Positions 44,926 to 53,950 of a DNA stretch of 64,000 nt are shown here, one piece after another. Both the position numbers and the translations under genes were made by a program. Origin of the DNA: Mesorhizobium mediterraneum (GTDB taxonomy: Bacteria; Pseudomonadota; Alphaproteobacteria; Rhizobiales; Rhizobiaceae). Under the pieces are notes generated by a model that saw nothing but the letters and a program-made list of their open reading frames with translations, was not told the DNA's origin and did not search any database. Every line of letters begins with the position of its first letter. The first letter of the stretch is position 1. Location: assembly GCF_002284565.1 (NCBI RefSeq), contig NZ_NPKI01000037.1:1-64000 (forward strand), read 5' to 3'.

Positions 44926-45897
44926 TTAGCCGGCTTGGCGGGTCTCAGCCTGTTCCTCGGCCCGGAAATGGCTGGGAGCCGATCCGATGACGCGCTTGAA
45001 CGCCCGACTGAAGGACGCGTCGGATTCATAGCCCAGGCGAGCGGCGACGACGGAAATCTTCAGCCGGTCGCGGACTAGCCATTGCCGAGCCTGGTGCATC
45101 CTCACCTGGGTGACATATCTCGCCGGGGTTTCGCCGACGATCGTCGCGAAGCGTTCCGCGAAACCCGATCGCGAGGCGCCCATCATCCTGGCGAGCGTTT
45201 CCACGGTCCAATCGCGGTCCGGTTCGAGGTGGATTGCCGCCAGCACGCGGCCGATCTCGCGGTCTCTCACCGCCGCGATCCATCCGGACGAGTCGCCGCA
45301 GCCGCGCTCGACCCACGAGCGGATGACGGTGGCGGCGAGCACATCGGCAAGCCGTGCGAGGATGCCGCCGGATCCGACGCGCTCCATCGTCACTTCGCGG
45401 GCCATGGCTTCCAGCAGATGCGGGATGCCGGGTTCATAGGCTTCCAACTCGTGCGCGCGCATTACGTCCGGCATCATGCCGAGCAATGGGTGCAAACCGT
45501 CGAGATTGAAATACATGCTGCCGAAAAACAGCAGCGTCCCCGGCCGGCGACCTTCATTGGACATGCAGTAAACGTCCTTGCAGACCTCGGCGACCTTGTA
45601 GCCCTGGATCGGCGAAGCCTCGATACCCGGCTCGCTCGCCAGGACGTGTGCCGCACCACGCGGCAGCAGCACCGCGTCGCCCGCCTTGAGCTCCACCCAT
45701 TCGCCGGACGGCTGCAGCAGCCAACATCCCTTGCGGCCGATGAAATGAAACCGTGCCGCCGTCTGGGCCGGAAACTGGAGGCCCCAGGGCTCCTGCATTT
45801 CACAGCGGCCGTATTCGACGCCGTCGAGCCGTAACCCGCGCAATATGTCTGTCAGCGGATCGCCGGTGATCGGAACTTTGGACGAATAGTCAAGCAT
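44926..45897 (-). CDS. AraC-family transcriptional regulator
   Basis: A 323-aa regulator with an N-terminal cupin-type ligand domain (about 1-190) and a C-terminal AraC helix-turn-helix pair (about 215-310; LARMMGASRSGFAERFATIVGETPARYVTQVRM, ARLGYESDASFSRAFKRVIG). ATG 45897 has no strong ribosome site, and a start at 45933 is possible. It is divergent from an MFS transporter with a good inverted repeat between them, so it probably controls that transporter. Confidence 0.9.
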   Translation of the reverse strand: MLDYSSKVPITGDPLTDILRGLRLDGVEYGRCEMQEPWGLQFPAQTAARFHFIGRKGCWLLQPSGEWVELKAGDAVLLPRGAAHVLASEPGIEASPIQGYKVAEVCKDVYCMSNEGRRPGTLLFFGSMYFNLDGLHPLLGMMPDVMRAHELEAYEPGIPHLLEAMAREVTMERVGSGGILARLADVLAATVIRSWVERGCGDSSGWIAAVRDREIGRVLAAIHLEPDRDWTVETLARMMGASRSGFAERFATIVGETPARYVTQVRMHQARQWLVRDRLKISVVAARLGYESDASFSRAFKRVIGSAPSHFRAEEQAETRQAG

Positions 45898-45940
45898 GAT
45901 GGTGTTTCTAGCATGGAAACTCCAGGCGGTCACTCCCTAT

Positions 45941-45971
45941 GTTGCATTGCAGCCAAATACTGCGCTGCAAC
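45941..45971. promoter_or_regulatory. Inverted repeat between AraC and MFS genes
   Basis: GTTGCATTGCAG-CCAAATA-CTGCGCTGCAAC: arms of 12 bp with 10 matches, ending 19 bp before the MFS start codon. A likely operator for the AraC regulator or a local promoter element. Confidence 0.5.
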
Positions 45972-45989
45972 CAGACCGGAGATTCCATC

Positions 45990-47201
45990 ATGACCGAACC
46001 CGCGACAGGCGTCATGGACGCCGTTCTTGATCCCGCGGAAACCGACGAACGAGCCGAGCCGGCGTGGGGGGCGGTCGTGTCCCTTGCGCTTGGGGTGTTT
46101 GGGCTGGTGACCGCAGAATTCCTGCCTGCCAGTCTGCTGACGCCGCTGGCACAGGACCTCGGCGTGACGGAAGGGACTGCGGGCCAAGCGGTGACAGCGA
46201 CGGCCGTTGTCGGCGCGATAGCCGCTCCGACCATGGCCATCATCACCAAACGCCTGGACCGCAGGCTGGTCATGTGGGGACTGACGGTGCTGCTGATCCT
46301 GTCGAACCTGGTGGCGGCGTTTGCCTCCTCGCTTCCCGTTCTTCTGATCGCTCGCATCATGCTCGGGATCAGTCTCGGCGGCTTCTGGTCGATGTCGGCG
46401 GCCATGGCGATGCGGCTTGTACCGATGCGGCTGATGCCGCGCGCCATGTCGATCATCCTCACCGGCGTTTCGGTGGCGACGGTCTGCGCCGCCCCGGTCG
46501 GTGCCTATGTCGGCGACATCTGGGGATGGCGAACGGCCTTCATGATCGCAGCTGTTGTCGGCGCCCTGGCGCTGCTCGTGCAGATCGCCACCCTTCCGAA
46601 GCTGCCGCCGGCGGGCGTGGCAAGCGTTCGGACCTTGCTGGACGTGATGAAGCGCCCGATGATCAGGATTGCGCTTCTGGTGGTCCTGCTGGTCGCTTCG
46701 GGACACTTTGCCGGCTTCACCTATGTCCGCCCGTTTCTTGAAAAGGTGCCTGCGCTGGACATCGAGACGATCTCTCTGGTGCTGCTCGCCTATGGCATCG
46801 GTGGGTTTTTCGGCAATTTTGCCGGTGGCTTCATGGCCGAGCGCAGCCTCAAAACCGCCGTCGGCCTGGCGCCTCTGCTGATTGCTGTGGCAGCCGCCTT
46901 GCTGCTCACTCTCGGAGCCTCGCCAGTCGTTGCGGCGATAGCGGTTGCCGCCTGGGGCTTTGCCTTCGGCGCGGTGCCGGTCGGACTGCAAACCTGGCTG
47001 GTGCGAGCCGCTCCCGACCAGGCTGAAAGCGCCGGCGGGCTGATGGTCGCCACGTTCCAGGTGGCCATCGCGCTGGGGGCCGTTTTCGGCGGCCTGCTGG
47101 TCGACAACGCCGGCGTTGCCAGTGCGTTCGCCTATTGCGGAATCGCGACATTGCTGGCGGCCTTGGCGGCGTTCCTGCTTGGTCCGAAGCACGCAGACTA
47201 G
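45990..47201 (+). CDS. MFS transporter (DHA1-type efflux permease)
   Basis: A 403-aa major facilitator with about 12 membrane segments. ATG 45990 is preceded by CCGGAG; an earlier in-frame ATG at 45939 lies within the operator. After helix 2 it has the conserved A-motif-like AIITKRLDRRLVM, then GFWSMSAAMAMRLVPMRLMPRAMSI. It resembles NepI/YdeA-type exporters for nucleosides, sugars or drugs. The substrate is not determinable from sequence alone. Confidence 0.9.
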   Translation: MTEPATGVMDAVLDPAETDERAEPAWGAVVSLALGVFGLVTAEFLPASLLTPLAQDLGVTEGTAGQAVTATAVVGAIAAPTMAIITKRLDRRLVMWGLTVLLILSNLVAAFASSLPVLLIARIMLGISLGGFWSMSAAMAMRLVPMRLMPRAMSIILTGVSVATVCAAPVGAYVGDIWGWRTAFMIAAVVGALALLVQIATLPKLPPAGVASVRTLLDVMKRPMIRIALLVVLLVASGHFAGFTYVRPFLEKVPALDIETISLVLLAYGIGGFFGNFAGGFMAERSLKTAVGLAPLLIAVAAALLLTLGASPVVAAIAVAAWGFAFGAVPVGLQTWLVRAAPDQAESAGGLMVATFQVAIALGAVFGGLLVDNAGVASAFAYCGIATLLAALAAFLLGPKHAD

Positions 47202-47231
47202 CCCGTCCGCCCTTGCGGATTCATCTTTGAT

Positions 47232-47263
47232 CGGCCCGGAGATCGGTTACGCTCTTCGGGCCG
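47232..47263. terminator. Convergent hairpin between MFS and TetR genes
   Basis: CGGCCCGGAGA with TCTTCGGGCCG (one mismatch) around an 8-10 nt loop. It overlaps the last codons of the TetR gene and may serve both converging transcripts. The T-tracts are weak. Confidence 0.45.
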
Positions 47264-47816
47264 TTATCGCCGTTACGAAACGGGTCAGGCTGTTTTCGAC
47301 ATAAGCGGCCACTTCGACCTTGGGGTCGAAGCTCCACCACAGCAGCGAGCCCTGCCAGTGCGAAGCCATGAGCAGTCCGACGCCTTCGGGCGCATCGGCT
47401 GCTGAGGCAAAACAGGCGTCGAGCACGGTACACAGCGAAGCTTTCCACGACGCGCCGCGTGCGCGAAGCAGCGGATCGCGCAGATCCTCGCGCAGCACCA
47501 GAAGGCCTTCGGCATAGGATTCGATGCCCCCGTAGTCCTGCGACAGCGCCACCATCAGCCCGATCGCTCCACCAGGGGTTCTTGGGATCGTCTTCGACAG
47601 CCTCGCCGTCTTGTCATCAAGCCGGTCCCATGCCTGCAACAGAGCCCTCTGCTTCAGAGTGGCCTTGCTTTTGAAACGCTGCACCAGCGTCGAGCCGGAC
47701 AGCCCGCAGGCTACGGACAGCCGCTCAAAGGTGAGCGCTTCCGGGCCATGCGCGTGGATCAGCCGGTTCGCCGCTTCGAGCACGTCTTCGTCGGACTGGG
47801 TTTTTGGCCGGGGCAT
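47247..47816 (-). CDS. TetR-family transcriptional regulator
   Basis: A 189-aa regulator with helix-turn-helix at about 5-55 (LEAANRLIHAHG, TFERLSVACGLSGSTLVQRFKSK). The start is taken as ATG 47816, the usual MPRPKTQSDE N-terminus. ATG 47828 is an alternative. It is divergent from an SDR gene with an A+T-rich palindrome between, so it probably represses that gene. Confidence 0.9.
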   Translation of the reverse strand: MPRPKTQSDEDVLEAANRLIHAHGPEALTFERLSVACGLSGSTLVQRFKSKATLKQRALLQAWDRLDDKTARLSKTIPRTPGGAIGLMVALSQDYGGIESYAEGLLVLREDLRDPLLRARGASWKASLCTVLDACFASAADAPEGVGLLMASHWQGSLLWWSFDPKVEVAAYVENSLTRFVTAITARRA

Positions 47817-47825
47817 CTTGACATC

Positions 47826-47853
47826 CATTTATAACCGAATGATCATTTATATA
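47826..47853. promoter_or_regulatory. A+T-rich operator/promoter between TetR and SDR genes
   Basis: Centre AATGATCATT (47838-47847), a perfect palindrome, flanked on both sides by ATTTATA direct repeats. It is the most A+T-rich stretch of the divergent gap and a plausible TetR site. Confidence 0.5.
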
Positions 47854-47910
47854 TTATGGCACCGGCAGAGACCAGCACCTCCTGGTCGAATCGAGCTTTG
47901 GGAGAGCCTA

Positions 47911-48819
47911 ATGAGGCTTCGTGGAAAAGTCGCTCTGGTCGCGGGCGCCACGCGTGGCGCCGGCCGAGGCATTGCAGTCGAACTGGGCGCTGCCGGCGCG
48001 ACTGTTTACGTCACCGGCAGGTCGACGCGCGGGCATCCGTCCGAATATGCGCGTCCTGAAACCATCGACGAAACGGCGGAACTGGTTTCGGCGCTTGGCG
48101 GCAAGGGCATTGCCGTGCAGGTCGATCATCTGATTTCGGAAGACGTGCGCAAATTGGTCGACCGAATCCGTGCGGAGCAGGGCCGTCTCGATATACTGGT
48201 CAACGACATCTGGGGCGGCGAAAAGCTGTTCGAATGGAACAAGCCGGTCTGGCAGCACAATCTCGAGAACGGCCTGCGCATGCTCAGGCTGGCAATCGAC
48301 ACGCACCTGATCACAGCTCACCACGCGCTGCCGTTGCTGATCGAGCGTCCGGGTGGGCTGCTTGTCGAGGTCACCGACGGCACCTCCGAGTATAATGCAG
48401 ACCACTATCGGCTTTCCCCGTTCTATGACCTCGCCAAAGTGTCAGTGACCCGCATGGCCTGGGCCCATGCCCAGGATCTTGCCCCGCACGGTGCCACCTC
48501 GATTTCGCTGACACCCGGCTGGCTGCGTTCGGAAATGATGTTGGAAGCTTTTGGGGTGACGGAGGATAACTGGCGTGATGCGACAGCGAAGGTGCCGCAT
48601 TTCATCATTTCGGAGACACCGCGCTTCGTCGGCCGCGCGGTGACGGCGCTGGCGACGGACGCCGATCTCTCACGCTGGAACGGGCAGTCGCTGTCCAGCG
48701 GCGGGCTGGCGCGGGTTTATGGCTTTACCGATCTCGACGGCTCGCGGCCCGACGCGTGGCGCTACGTTCCCGAGGTTCAGGACGCCGGCAAACCTGCTGA
48801 TGCGACTGGGTACAGGTAG
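47911..48819 (+). CDS. SDR-family oxidoreductase
   Basis: A 302-aa short-chain dehydrogenase. ATG 47911 is preceded by GGGAGAG. The cofactor loop is GATRGAGRG, and VNDIWGG stands in place of the usual NNAG. The active-site Tyr-Lys is in FYDLAKVS (YxxxK). The unusual VTDGTSEYNADHYRL segment before it suggests a divergent subgroup. It is the likely target of the divergent TetR regulator. The substrate is unknown, and such TetR-SDR pairs often respond to reactive carbonyls or xenobiotics. Confidence 0.88.
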   Translation: MRLRGKVALVAGATRGAGRGIAVELGAAGATVYVTGRSTRGHPSEYARPETIDETAELVSALGGKGIAVQVDHLISEDVRKLVDRIRAEQGRLDILVNDIWGGEKLFEWNKPVWQHNLENGLRMLRLAIDTHLITAHHALPLLIERPGGLLVEVTDGTSEYNADHYRLSPFYDLAKVSVTRMAWAHAQDLAPHGATSISLTPGWLRSEMMLEAFGVTEDNWRDATAKVPHFIISETPRFVGRAVTALATDADLSRWNGQSLSSGGLARVYGFTDLDGSRPDAWRYVPEVQDAGKPADATGYR

Positions 48820-48821
48820 GT

Positions 48822-49169
48822 TCAAACCGCCCGGCCGTCGAAATCGAAAACCGGCACAGCGGCCAGATTGAGATCGTCTATGCAATGGACATTGACGTAG
48901 GCGCTTCGTTCCATCCCTTCGCTGACGTCCTCGGCGAAGGGGTGGATGCCGCAGGTCCGGCAGAATCGGTGGGCGATGACATGGTTGCCGAAGGCGTATT
49001 TGCCAAGATCGTCACCCCAGGCAAGCACCCGCAATGCCGCATGCGGCACGGCCCATAGCAGTGCGCCCTTGCGCGAGCAGATCGAGCAATTGCATCGCAC
49101 GGCTCCGGTCAGATCGCCTTCGACCTCGAAGGCGATCTTCCCGCAGTGGCAGCTGCCTTTGTAGAGCAT
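48822..49169 (-). CDS. GFA-family (glutathione-dependent formaldehyde-activating-like) protein
   Basis: A 115-aa small zinc protein. ATG 49169 is preceded by GGAGA. Zinc-binding cysteines lie in SCHCGKIAFEV, RCNCSICSRKG and FCRTCGIHPF. The family fold is the Mss4-like/GFA fold. The biochemical role of most members is unproven. The gene is convergent with the SDR gene (2-bp gap). A longer in-frame start at 49283 would cross into the amidase promoter region and is less likely. Confidence 0.9.
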   Translation of the reverse strand: MLYKGSCHCGKIAFEVEGDLTGAVRCNCSICSRKGALLWAVPHAALRVLAWGDDLGKYAFGNHVIAHRFCRTCGIHPFAEDVSEGMERSAYVNVHCIDDLNLAAVPVFDFDGRAV

Positions 49170-49288
49170 CAGGTCTCCTCCTTCTTTCGACAGGGTGCAA
49201 ATGTGCTTGTGCCGGGTTATGTCTCTGCAGGTCACGCACCAGTCGTTGCCTGTAAGACGTTGCAGGCGTCCGGAGTCCGACACCGAAA

Positions 49289-50585
49289 ATGCAATCTGCC
49301 CGCGACCGCCTCGAAGTCGTCCTTTCGCGTCTCGCCGTCCGCGCGGACAATGAAAGCGTATTCGTAAAACTCTATCCGGAAGCCGGGCGGGCAGCAGCCG
49401 ATGCCGCCGATATCAGGCGCAAGGCCGGCGTGACGCTCGGACCGCTCGACGGAGCGATCGTATCGATCAAGGATCTGTTCGACGTCGCCGGCGAGCCCGA
49501 CCACAGCCGGTTCGCTGTTGCTCAGCACCGCGGCGCCGGCGTTGCGGGATGCCGTCATCGTGCAACGGCTGCGGCAGGCGGGTGCCGTCATCTTCGGCAA
49601 GACCAACATGACCGAATTTGCCTTCACCGCGATCGGCGTCAATCCGCATTACGGCACGCCTGGCAATGCGACCGACACCAGCCGGATTGCGGGCGGCTCG
49701 TCTTCAGGCGCCGGCGTTTCGGTCGGCGAAGGCACGAGCGAGATCTCGATCGGTTCCGACACCGGCGGTTCGGTCCGCATTCCGGCGTCGCTGAACGGTG
49801 TCGTCGGCTTCAAGCCGACCGCACGGCGTGTGCCACGCGATGGCGTTTTCCCGCTGTCCAACACGCTCGACTCCATCGGCCCACTCGCGCGCACCGTTGC
49901 CGAATGTGCCGCAGCCGACGCCGTGATGGCGGGCGAGGAGCCTGTGGCGCTGGTTCCGCTTCCGCTTGCCGGACTGCGCATCGGCGTTCCACGCGGCGTG
50001 CTCTTCGAGGAGACGGAAGAAGAGGTCGCGGCGGCGTTCGACCGATGTGTTGGCAAGGTAGAGCTTGCGGGTGCACGCCTCGCCGATCTGTCCATCGATG
50101 ACCTCCTTGCCGATCTGCGCGCGGTAACCAAGCGGGCCTCGATCGCGGCGATGGAGGGTGCCGAGGTCCACGCAGATTGGCTGGCGACAGGTGCGACGAC
50201 GCCGGTCGATCCGCGGGTGAGCGAGCCGTTGTCGCGCGCTGCCGCCGTTCCGGCCACCGCCTATATAAGGGCAATCCGCCGCCGCACGGCGCTTGTCGCC
50301 GCCATGGATGAGCGGCTGGCGTCGATCGATGTGCTGGCCCTGCCGACCACGCCGGTCACCGCCCCGACCATCGTGTCGATGACCAGCGACGAAGTTCTAT
50401 GTGAACGTACGGAAGGCCTTCTGCTGCGCAACACGCAAGTCGCAAACCAGTTCGACCTCTGCGCGATCTCGCTGCCGATGCCGGGAATGGCGCGCCCGGC
50501 CGGGCTGATGCTGGTGGCGCGCAACGGCCACGACCACCGTCTCCTGCGCATCGCTGCGGGGGTCGAGGCACTGCTTGGCCACTGA
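49289..50585 (+). pseudogene. Amidase-signature enzyme with a frameshift
   Basis: An amidase-family gene read in two frames. The N-terminal part (ATG 49289) contains the catalytic Lys in VSIKDLFDVAGEP. The rest, after a frame change near 49496-49498, has GGSSSGAG, the nucleophile region GSDTGGSVRIPAS and a full C-terminus. Removing one C from CCC at 49496-49498 restores EPTTAGSLLLSTAAPALRD, the expected sequence. All Ser-Ser-Lys residues would then be intact, so this may be a sequencing error or a very recent mutation. It probably hydrolyses an amide. The substrate is unknown. Confidence 0.85.
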
Positions 50586-50596
50586 AGACGTGAACG

Positions 50597-50983
50597 TCAA
50601 TGCGACGAACAGTGGCCGCGTTCGCTGTCCCTGGAGGCGCGTTCGATACCGGCCGCGACCAGCCATGGCAGAGTGTATCGCTTGCCGTTGAGGGTCTGGG
50701 TCCGGTTCTCGATCGAGCCGAAAACCACGACCTTGCCGGCGTAGAGCTTGTCCGAGAGATCGAGCGCCTTGTCCTCCCGCGGCAATTCATCGATGTCGAT
50801 CGACACGCCCTTGATGATTTTGCCGGTGGCAAGATCGAGCGCGCTGTTCGATGGACAGGGCGCCATCACGCAGCGCAAGCCGTTGTCGCAATAGACATAA
50901 CTGCTCTCCGCCACAGCGAGCGAGGGCAGGACGCAGATCGAAAAGATGGCAGCAAGCAGCGCCATGCGGCGAAGAACGAGCAT
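50597..50983 (-). CDS. Hypothetical secreted protein
   Basis: A 128-aa protein with a clear signal peptide (RMALLAAIFSICVLPSLAVAES). The mature part has three cysteines near the N-terminus (YVYCDNGLRCVMAPCPS) and a conserved-looking SALDLATGKIIKGVSIDID, suggesting a small disulfide-stabilised periplasmic domain. I do not recognise the family. It is convergent with the amidase gene and 42 bp upstream of the 2-hydroxyacid dehydrogenase stop. Confidence 0.6.
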   Translation of the reverse strand: MLVLRRMALLAAIFSICVLPSLAVAESSYVYCDNGLRCVMAPCPSNSALDLATGKIIKGVSIDIDELPREDKALDLSDKLYAGKVVVFGSIENRTQTLNGKRYTLPWLVAAGIERASRDSERGHCSSH

Positions 50984-51025
50984 GGGTCCAGCGTCGTGGA
51001 GAAATAGGGCGAAACGGCGGTGACG

Positions 51026-52006
51026 CTACGCGTCGGCCGGAAACCGCCGCCGGTAGTGCTCGACCACTTCGGGATTGCGCAGGTTGACCGGCAATTTGTT
51101 GGCCAGCACCAGCAAGGTTTCATCAGCCGACCCGACGCCCATGCGCATCATCGACTGCTCGGTGATCCCTGCCATATGCGGGGTGACGATGACATTGTCG
51201 AAGCCGAAATAGGGATGATTGGAAGGCAGCGGCTGCGTCGCGAAGACGTCGAGCGCGGCACCGCCGATACGGCCCTTTTGCAGCGCTTCGATCAGCGCGT
51301 CGTCGTCGATCACCGGCCCGCGCGAAATATTGATCAGCAGCGCATGTGGCTTCATGCGGGCGATGCGCTCGCGGTTGATCAGGCCGCGCGTCTCCGGTGT
51401 CAGCGGGCAGCACAGAACGATGATGTCGCTCTGCTCGACCAGCGCGTCGATCGACAGAAAGCCGACCCTGTCCAGCGCCGGCCCCATGCTGCGCGTCGTC
51501 GCCACCACGTTCAGGTCGAAACCATGCGCCGCGATATGGCCGACTGCCTGTCCGATGGCGCCGAAGCCGACAATGCCGATCGTCTTGCCGGCGAGCTCGC
51601 TGGCGAGAGTGGTGTGGTCGCGGCCGGCCAGCCAGCCCTTCGCCCGCAAGTCGCGGTCCACCATGCGGAAACGCCGAAGCAGCGCCAGGGCCGCGAACAT
51701 CACGTATTCGGCGACCGACCGCGCATTGACTGCCGGCACGTTGGCGACCAGCACGCCGGCTGCAGTGGCCGCTTCCATGGGGACCATGTCGAGCCCAGCA
51801 CCATGGCGGATTGCGGCCCGGAGCTTCGTCGTGCCCTCGAAAAGCGCTGATGGCAGCGGAGCGCGAACGATGATGATATCGGCGTCCCTCGCCTCAGTCG
51901 CCAGCGTGTGCGCATCGAGGGCGGAGGCGACAACGAGTTCACCGGCACCGGTCAGCATGGCGGAGGCGCGCGGGTGCAGCGTGTGCGTCGACAGGATTCT
52001 AGGCAT
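51026..52006 (-). CDS. D-isomer-specific 2-hydroxyacid dehydrogenase
   Basis: A 326-aa NAD(P)-dependent enzyme of the D-2-hydroxyacid dehydrogenase family. The Rossmann motif GIVGFGAIGQAVG is near 140. The catalytic Arg is in NISRGPVID and the catalytic His in VTPHMAGI. The place of the conserved catalytic Glu reads DVFATQPL, so Glu appears replaced by Gln. It begins one base after the GntR gene stop, in the same operon. It may oxidise or reduce a sugar-acid-derived 2-hydroxyacid. Confidence 0.9.
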   Translation of the reverse strand: MPRILSTHTLHPRASAMLTGAGELVVASALDAHTLATEARDADIIIVRAPLPSALFEGTTKLRAAIRHGAGLDMVPMEAATAAGVLVANVPAVNARSVAEYVMFAALALLRRFRMVDRDLRAKGWLAGRDHTTLASELAGKTIGIVGFGAIGQAVGHIAAHGFDLNVVATTRSMGPALDRVGFLSIDALVEQSDIIVLCCPLTPETRGLINRERIARMKPHALLINISRGPVIDDDALIEALQKGRIGGAALDVFATQPLPSNHPYFGFDNVIVTPHMAGITEQSMMRMGVGSADETLLVLANKLPVNLRNPEVVEHYRRRFPADA

Positions 52007-52007
52007 A

Positions 52008-52721
52008 TCAGACCTGTTCGAGCGCTGGGCTTTGAGCTTCTTCGCGGCCTTCGATCAGGCCTTTCCAATAGCTCTCCGCGCCTTGCAAATGGGCGCTCAT
52101 CAGCGCCTGGGCGAGGTTGCCGTCGCGGCGCAGCAGCGCCTCATAGATCTGGATGTGCTCCGCATGCGAGCGCACGCTGCGTTCGGGATCGTTGAAATAG
52201 ATCGGCAGGCGTTGCTCGCCCATCATGTAGTAGACGCTGCATATGTTGTGAAAAACGCTGTTCTTGGTTGCTCGCACGATCTCAAGGTGAAACTCGCGGT
52301 CCTCCTTGGCGAGGCCTTCGCCCGCAGCAATGCGATCCTCCGAAGCCTTCAGGATTTCGCGCAGCCGCTCGAAATTTTCCTCGGTGGCACGCGAGCAGGC
52401 AAGCTCAGCGGCCTTGATTTCGTGGATCTTGCGCAACTCGACCGTCTCGTAGATCATAATCGGGTCGAGCGGCAGGCCGGCCCGCGCAAACAGTGCCATC
52501 GCCTCAACGCTGGGCTGCTTGGTGTCGATATAGATGCCGGATTTGGCCCGGCGCTCGACGATGCGCATGGCTTCGAGGATGGCCAGCGCCTCGCGGATCT
52601 GGCCACGGCTGACGGCGAAATGCTCCGCCAGTTCACGCTCAGACGGCGTTCGGCCCGTCGCCTTGTCGGAATGGGAGAACAGATAGGCGGCGAGTTCCGC
52701 GAGGAGGTTCTTTTCTTTCAT
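52008..52721 (-). CDS. GntR-family regulator, FadR/FCD subfamily
   Basis: A 237-aa regulator. The N-terminal winged helix (about 10-70) has RTPSERELAEHFAVSRGQIREALAILEAMRIVERR, typical of GntR. The all-helical FCD ligand domain (about 90-220) has Asp and His metal ligands (KEDREFHLEIVRA, AEHIQIYEALL). FadR-subfamily proteins recognise TnGTnnnACnA, and palindromes of this type flank this operon and precede the CUT1 importer. It sits between the enolase-superfamily and hydroxyacid dehydrogenase genes with 1-2 bp gaps, so it is co-transcribed and probably autoregulated. Confidence 0.93.
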   Translation of the reverse strand: MKEKNLLAELAAYLFSHSDKATGRTPSERELAEHFAVSRGQIREALAILEAMRIVERRAKSGIYIDTKQPSVEAMALFARAGLPLDPIMIYETVELRKIHEIKAAELACSRATEENFERLREILKASEDRIAAGEGLAKEDREFHLEIVRATKNSVFHNICSVYYMMGEQRLPIYFNDPERSVRSHAEHIQIYEALLRRDGNLAQALMSAHLQGAESYWKGLIEGREEAQSPALEQV

Positions 52722-52723
52722 GA

Positions 52724-53899
52724 TCAGCCGCGTAGCGCGTGCGCCTCCAGGAACCGTTCCGAAAGGGTGAATCCCAGTCCGGGCTTCTCGGGGATCGCTA
52801 TCATACCGTCCTTTGCTTCGACAGTCTCTTCGATAAGATCGTGGATCATCGGGTTGGCGCCGAGCGAATATTCGACGGTAAAGCTAGCCGGCGAGGCAGC
52901 GCAGACATGCAGCCCGGCAAAGAAGCAAGGGGCGCCGGCCCACAGATGCGGCGCGAAGCGCAAATTGAAGGCGCTGGCGATGGTGCCGATCTTCATCGCC
53001 TCGCTGATGCCGCCGCAGAAGGCGGGATCCGGCTGGAAAATATCGGCCGCTTTGAGCATGGCGAGGTCGCGGAACGCGTAGCGCGTCGCCTCGCTTTCGC
53101 CGGCGGCGATCGGGATGGAGCCGGACGCCCGCACTTCGGCCATCCCAGGCTTATCGTCGGCGATGACCGGCTCTTCGAACCAGGCCAGATCGAGATCGCC
53201 GGCAAGATGGATGAAGCGCTTGGCCTCCGCCACAGTGTAGGTGCCATGCGCATCGACCATCAGGTCGACTTCGGGGCCGAGCGCCTGTCTGGCGGCGCGG
53301 ACGCGGGCGGCGGAATTGTGCGGGGTGCCGTCCATCGCGCCGATCCGCATCTTCAGCGCCTTGAAGCCACCCTTGGCGATATAGGATTTCAACTGGTCGC
53401 CGATCGCCTCGGTGGACGCCCAGCCACCGGAAGCATAAGCCGGCATGCGTTCGAGCTTGCGGCCGCCGAGCAGCCGCCAGACCGGCACCCCCAGCGACTT
53501 GCCCAGAATATCCCACAATGCGATGTCGACGGCACTGATCGCCGCGACACTGATGCCGCGCCGCGCCAGTTGCGGCATGGCGTGGCCGTTTTGCGCGGCG
53601 CTGTCGTGGCGCACGCCATTGTAGAGCATCTCCCAGATCACCCCGATGTCAGCCGGATCGCAGCCAATCAGCTGCGGGCCGACCTCGTGGTTCAGCATGT
53701 GGACGAGGGCGCCATAGCTGCCGGTGCTGCCGGCGGCATTCTTGCCTTCACCCCAACCGACCAGCCCATCGTCGGTCTCGATGCGCAGGATGGCGGCGTC
53801 GAACGTCGTCACCTGACCGAAGTCGCTGCGATGCTGCTTCGCGGCTTCGATCGGTATGCGGACCCACCAGGCTTGGACCGTCTTGATGCGCATGTTCAT
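52724..53899 (-). CDS. Mandelate racemase/muconate lactonizing enzyme family dehydratase
   Basis: A 391-aa enolase-superfamily enzyme. The capping domain is about 1-130 and the barrel about 135-370. Metal ligands are the Asp in MVDAHGTYT and the Glu residues in WFEEPV and AAGESEAT. The probable base is in KALKMRIG (Lys-x-Arg) and the Asp-His pair in QPDPAFCGG and FAPHLWAG, as in the mandelate racemase subgroup. Likely an acid-sugar dehydratase or racemase. The start could be 53899 or 53893 (both ATG). Confidence 0.9.
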   Translation of the reverse strand: MNMRIKTVQAWWVRIPIEAAKQHRSDFGQVTTFDAAILRIETDDGLVGWGEGKNAAGSTGSYGALVHMLNHEVGPQLIGCDPADIGVIWEMLYNGVRHDSAAQNGHAMPQLARRGISVAAISAVDIALWDILGKSLGVPVWRLLGGRKLERMPAYASGGWASTEAIGDQLKSYIAKGGFKALKMRIGAMDGTPHNSAARVRAARQALGPEVDLMVDAHGTYTVAEAKRFIHLAGDLDLAWFEEPVIADDKPGMAEVRASGSIPIAAGESEATRYAFRDLAMLKAADIFQPDPAFCGGISEAMKIGTIASAFNLRFAPHLWAGAPCFFAGLHVCAASPASFTVEYSLGANPMIHDLIEETVEAKDGMIAIPEKPGLGFTLSERFLEAHALRG

Positions 53900-53950
53900 C
53901 CCCGGCCCTGCCGCCGGTCAGGGCGGAAGGCTCATTCCCAAACGGACCGA

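Noticed and set aside
46064..46741. Alternative plus-strand frame inside the MFS gene
   Set aside because: Its composition is that of a shadow frame. The MFS frame has continuous membrane helices and a good ribosome site.
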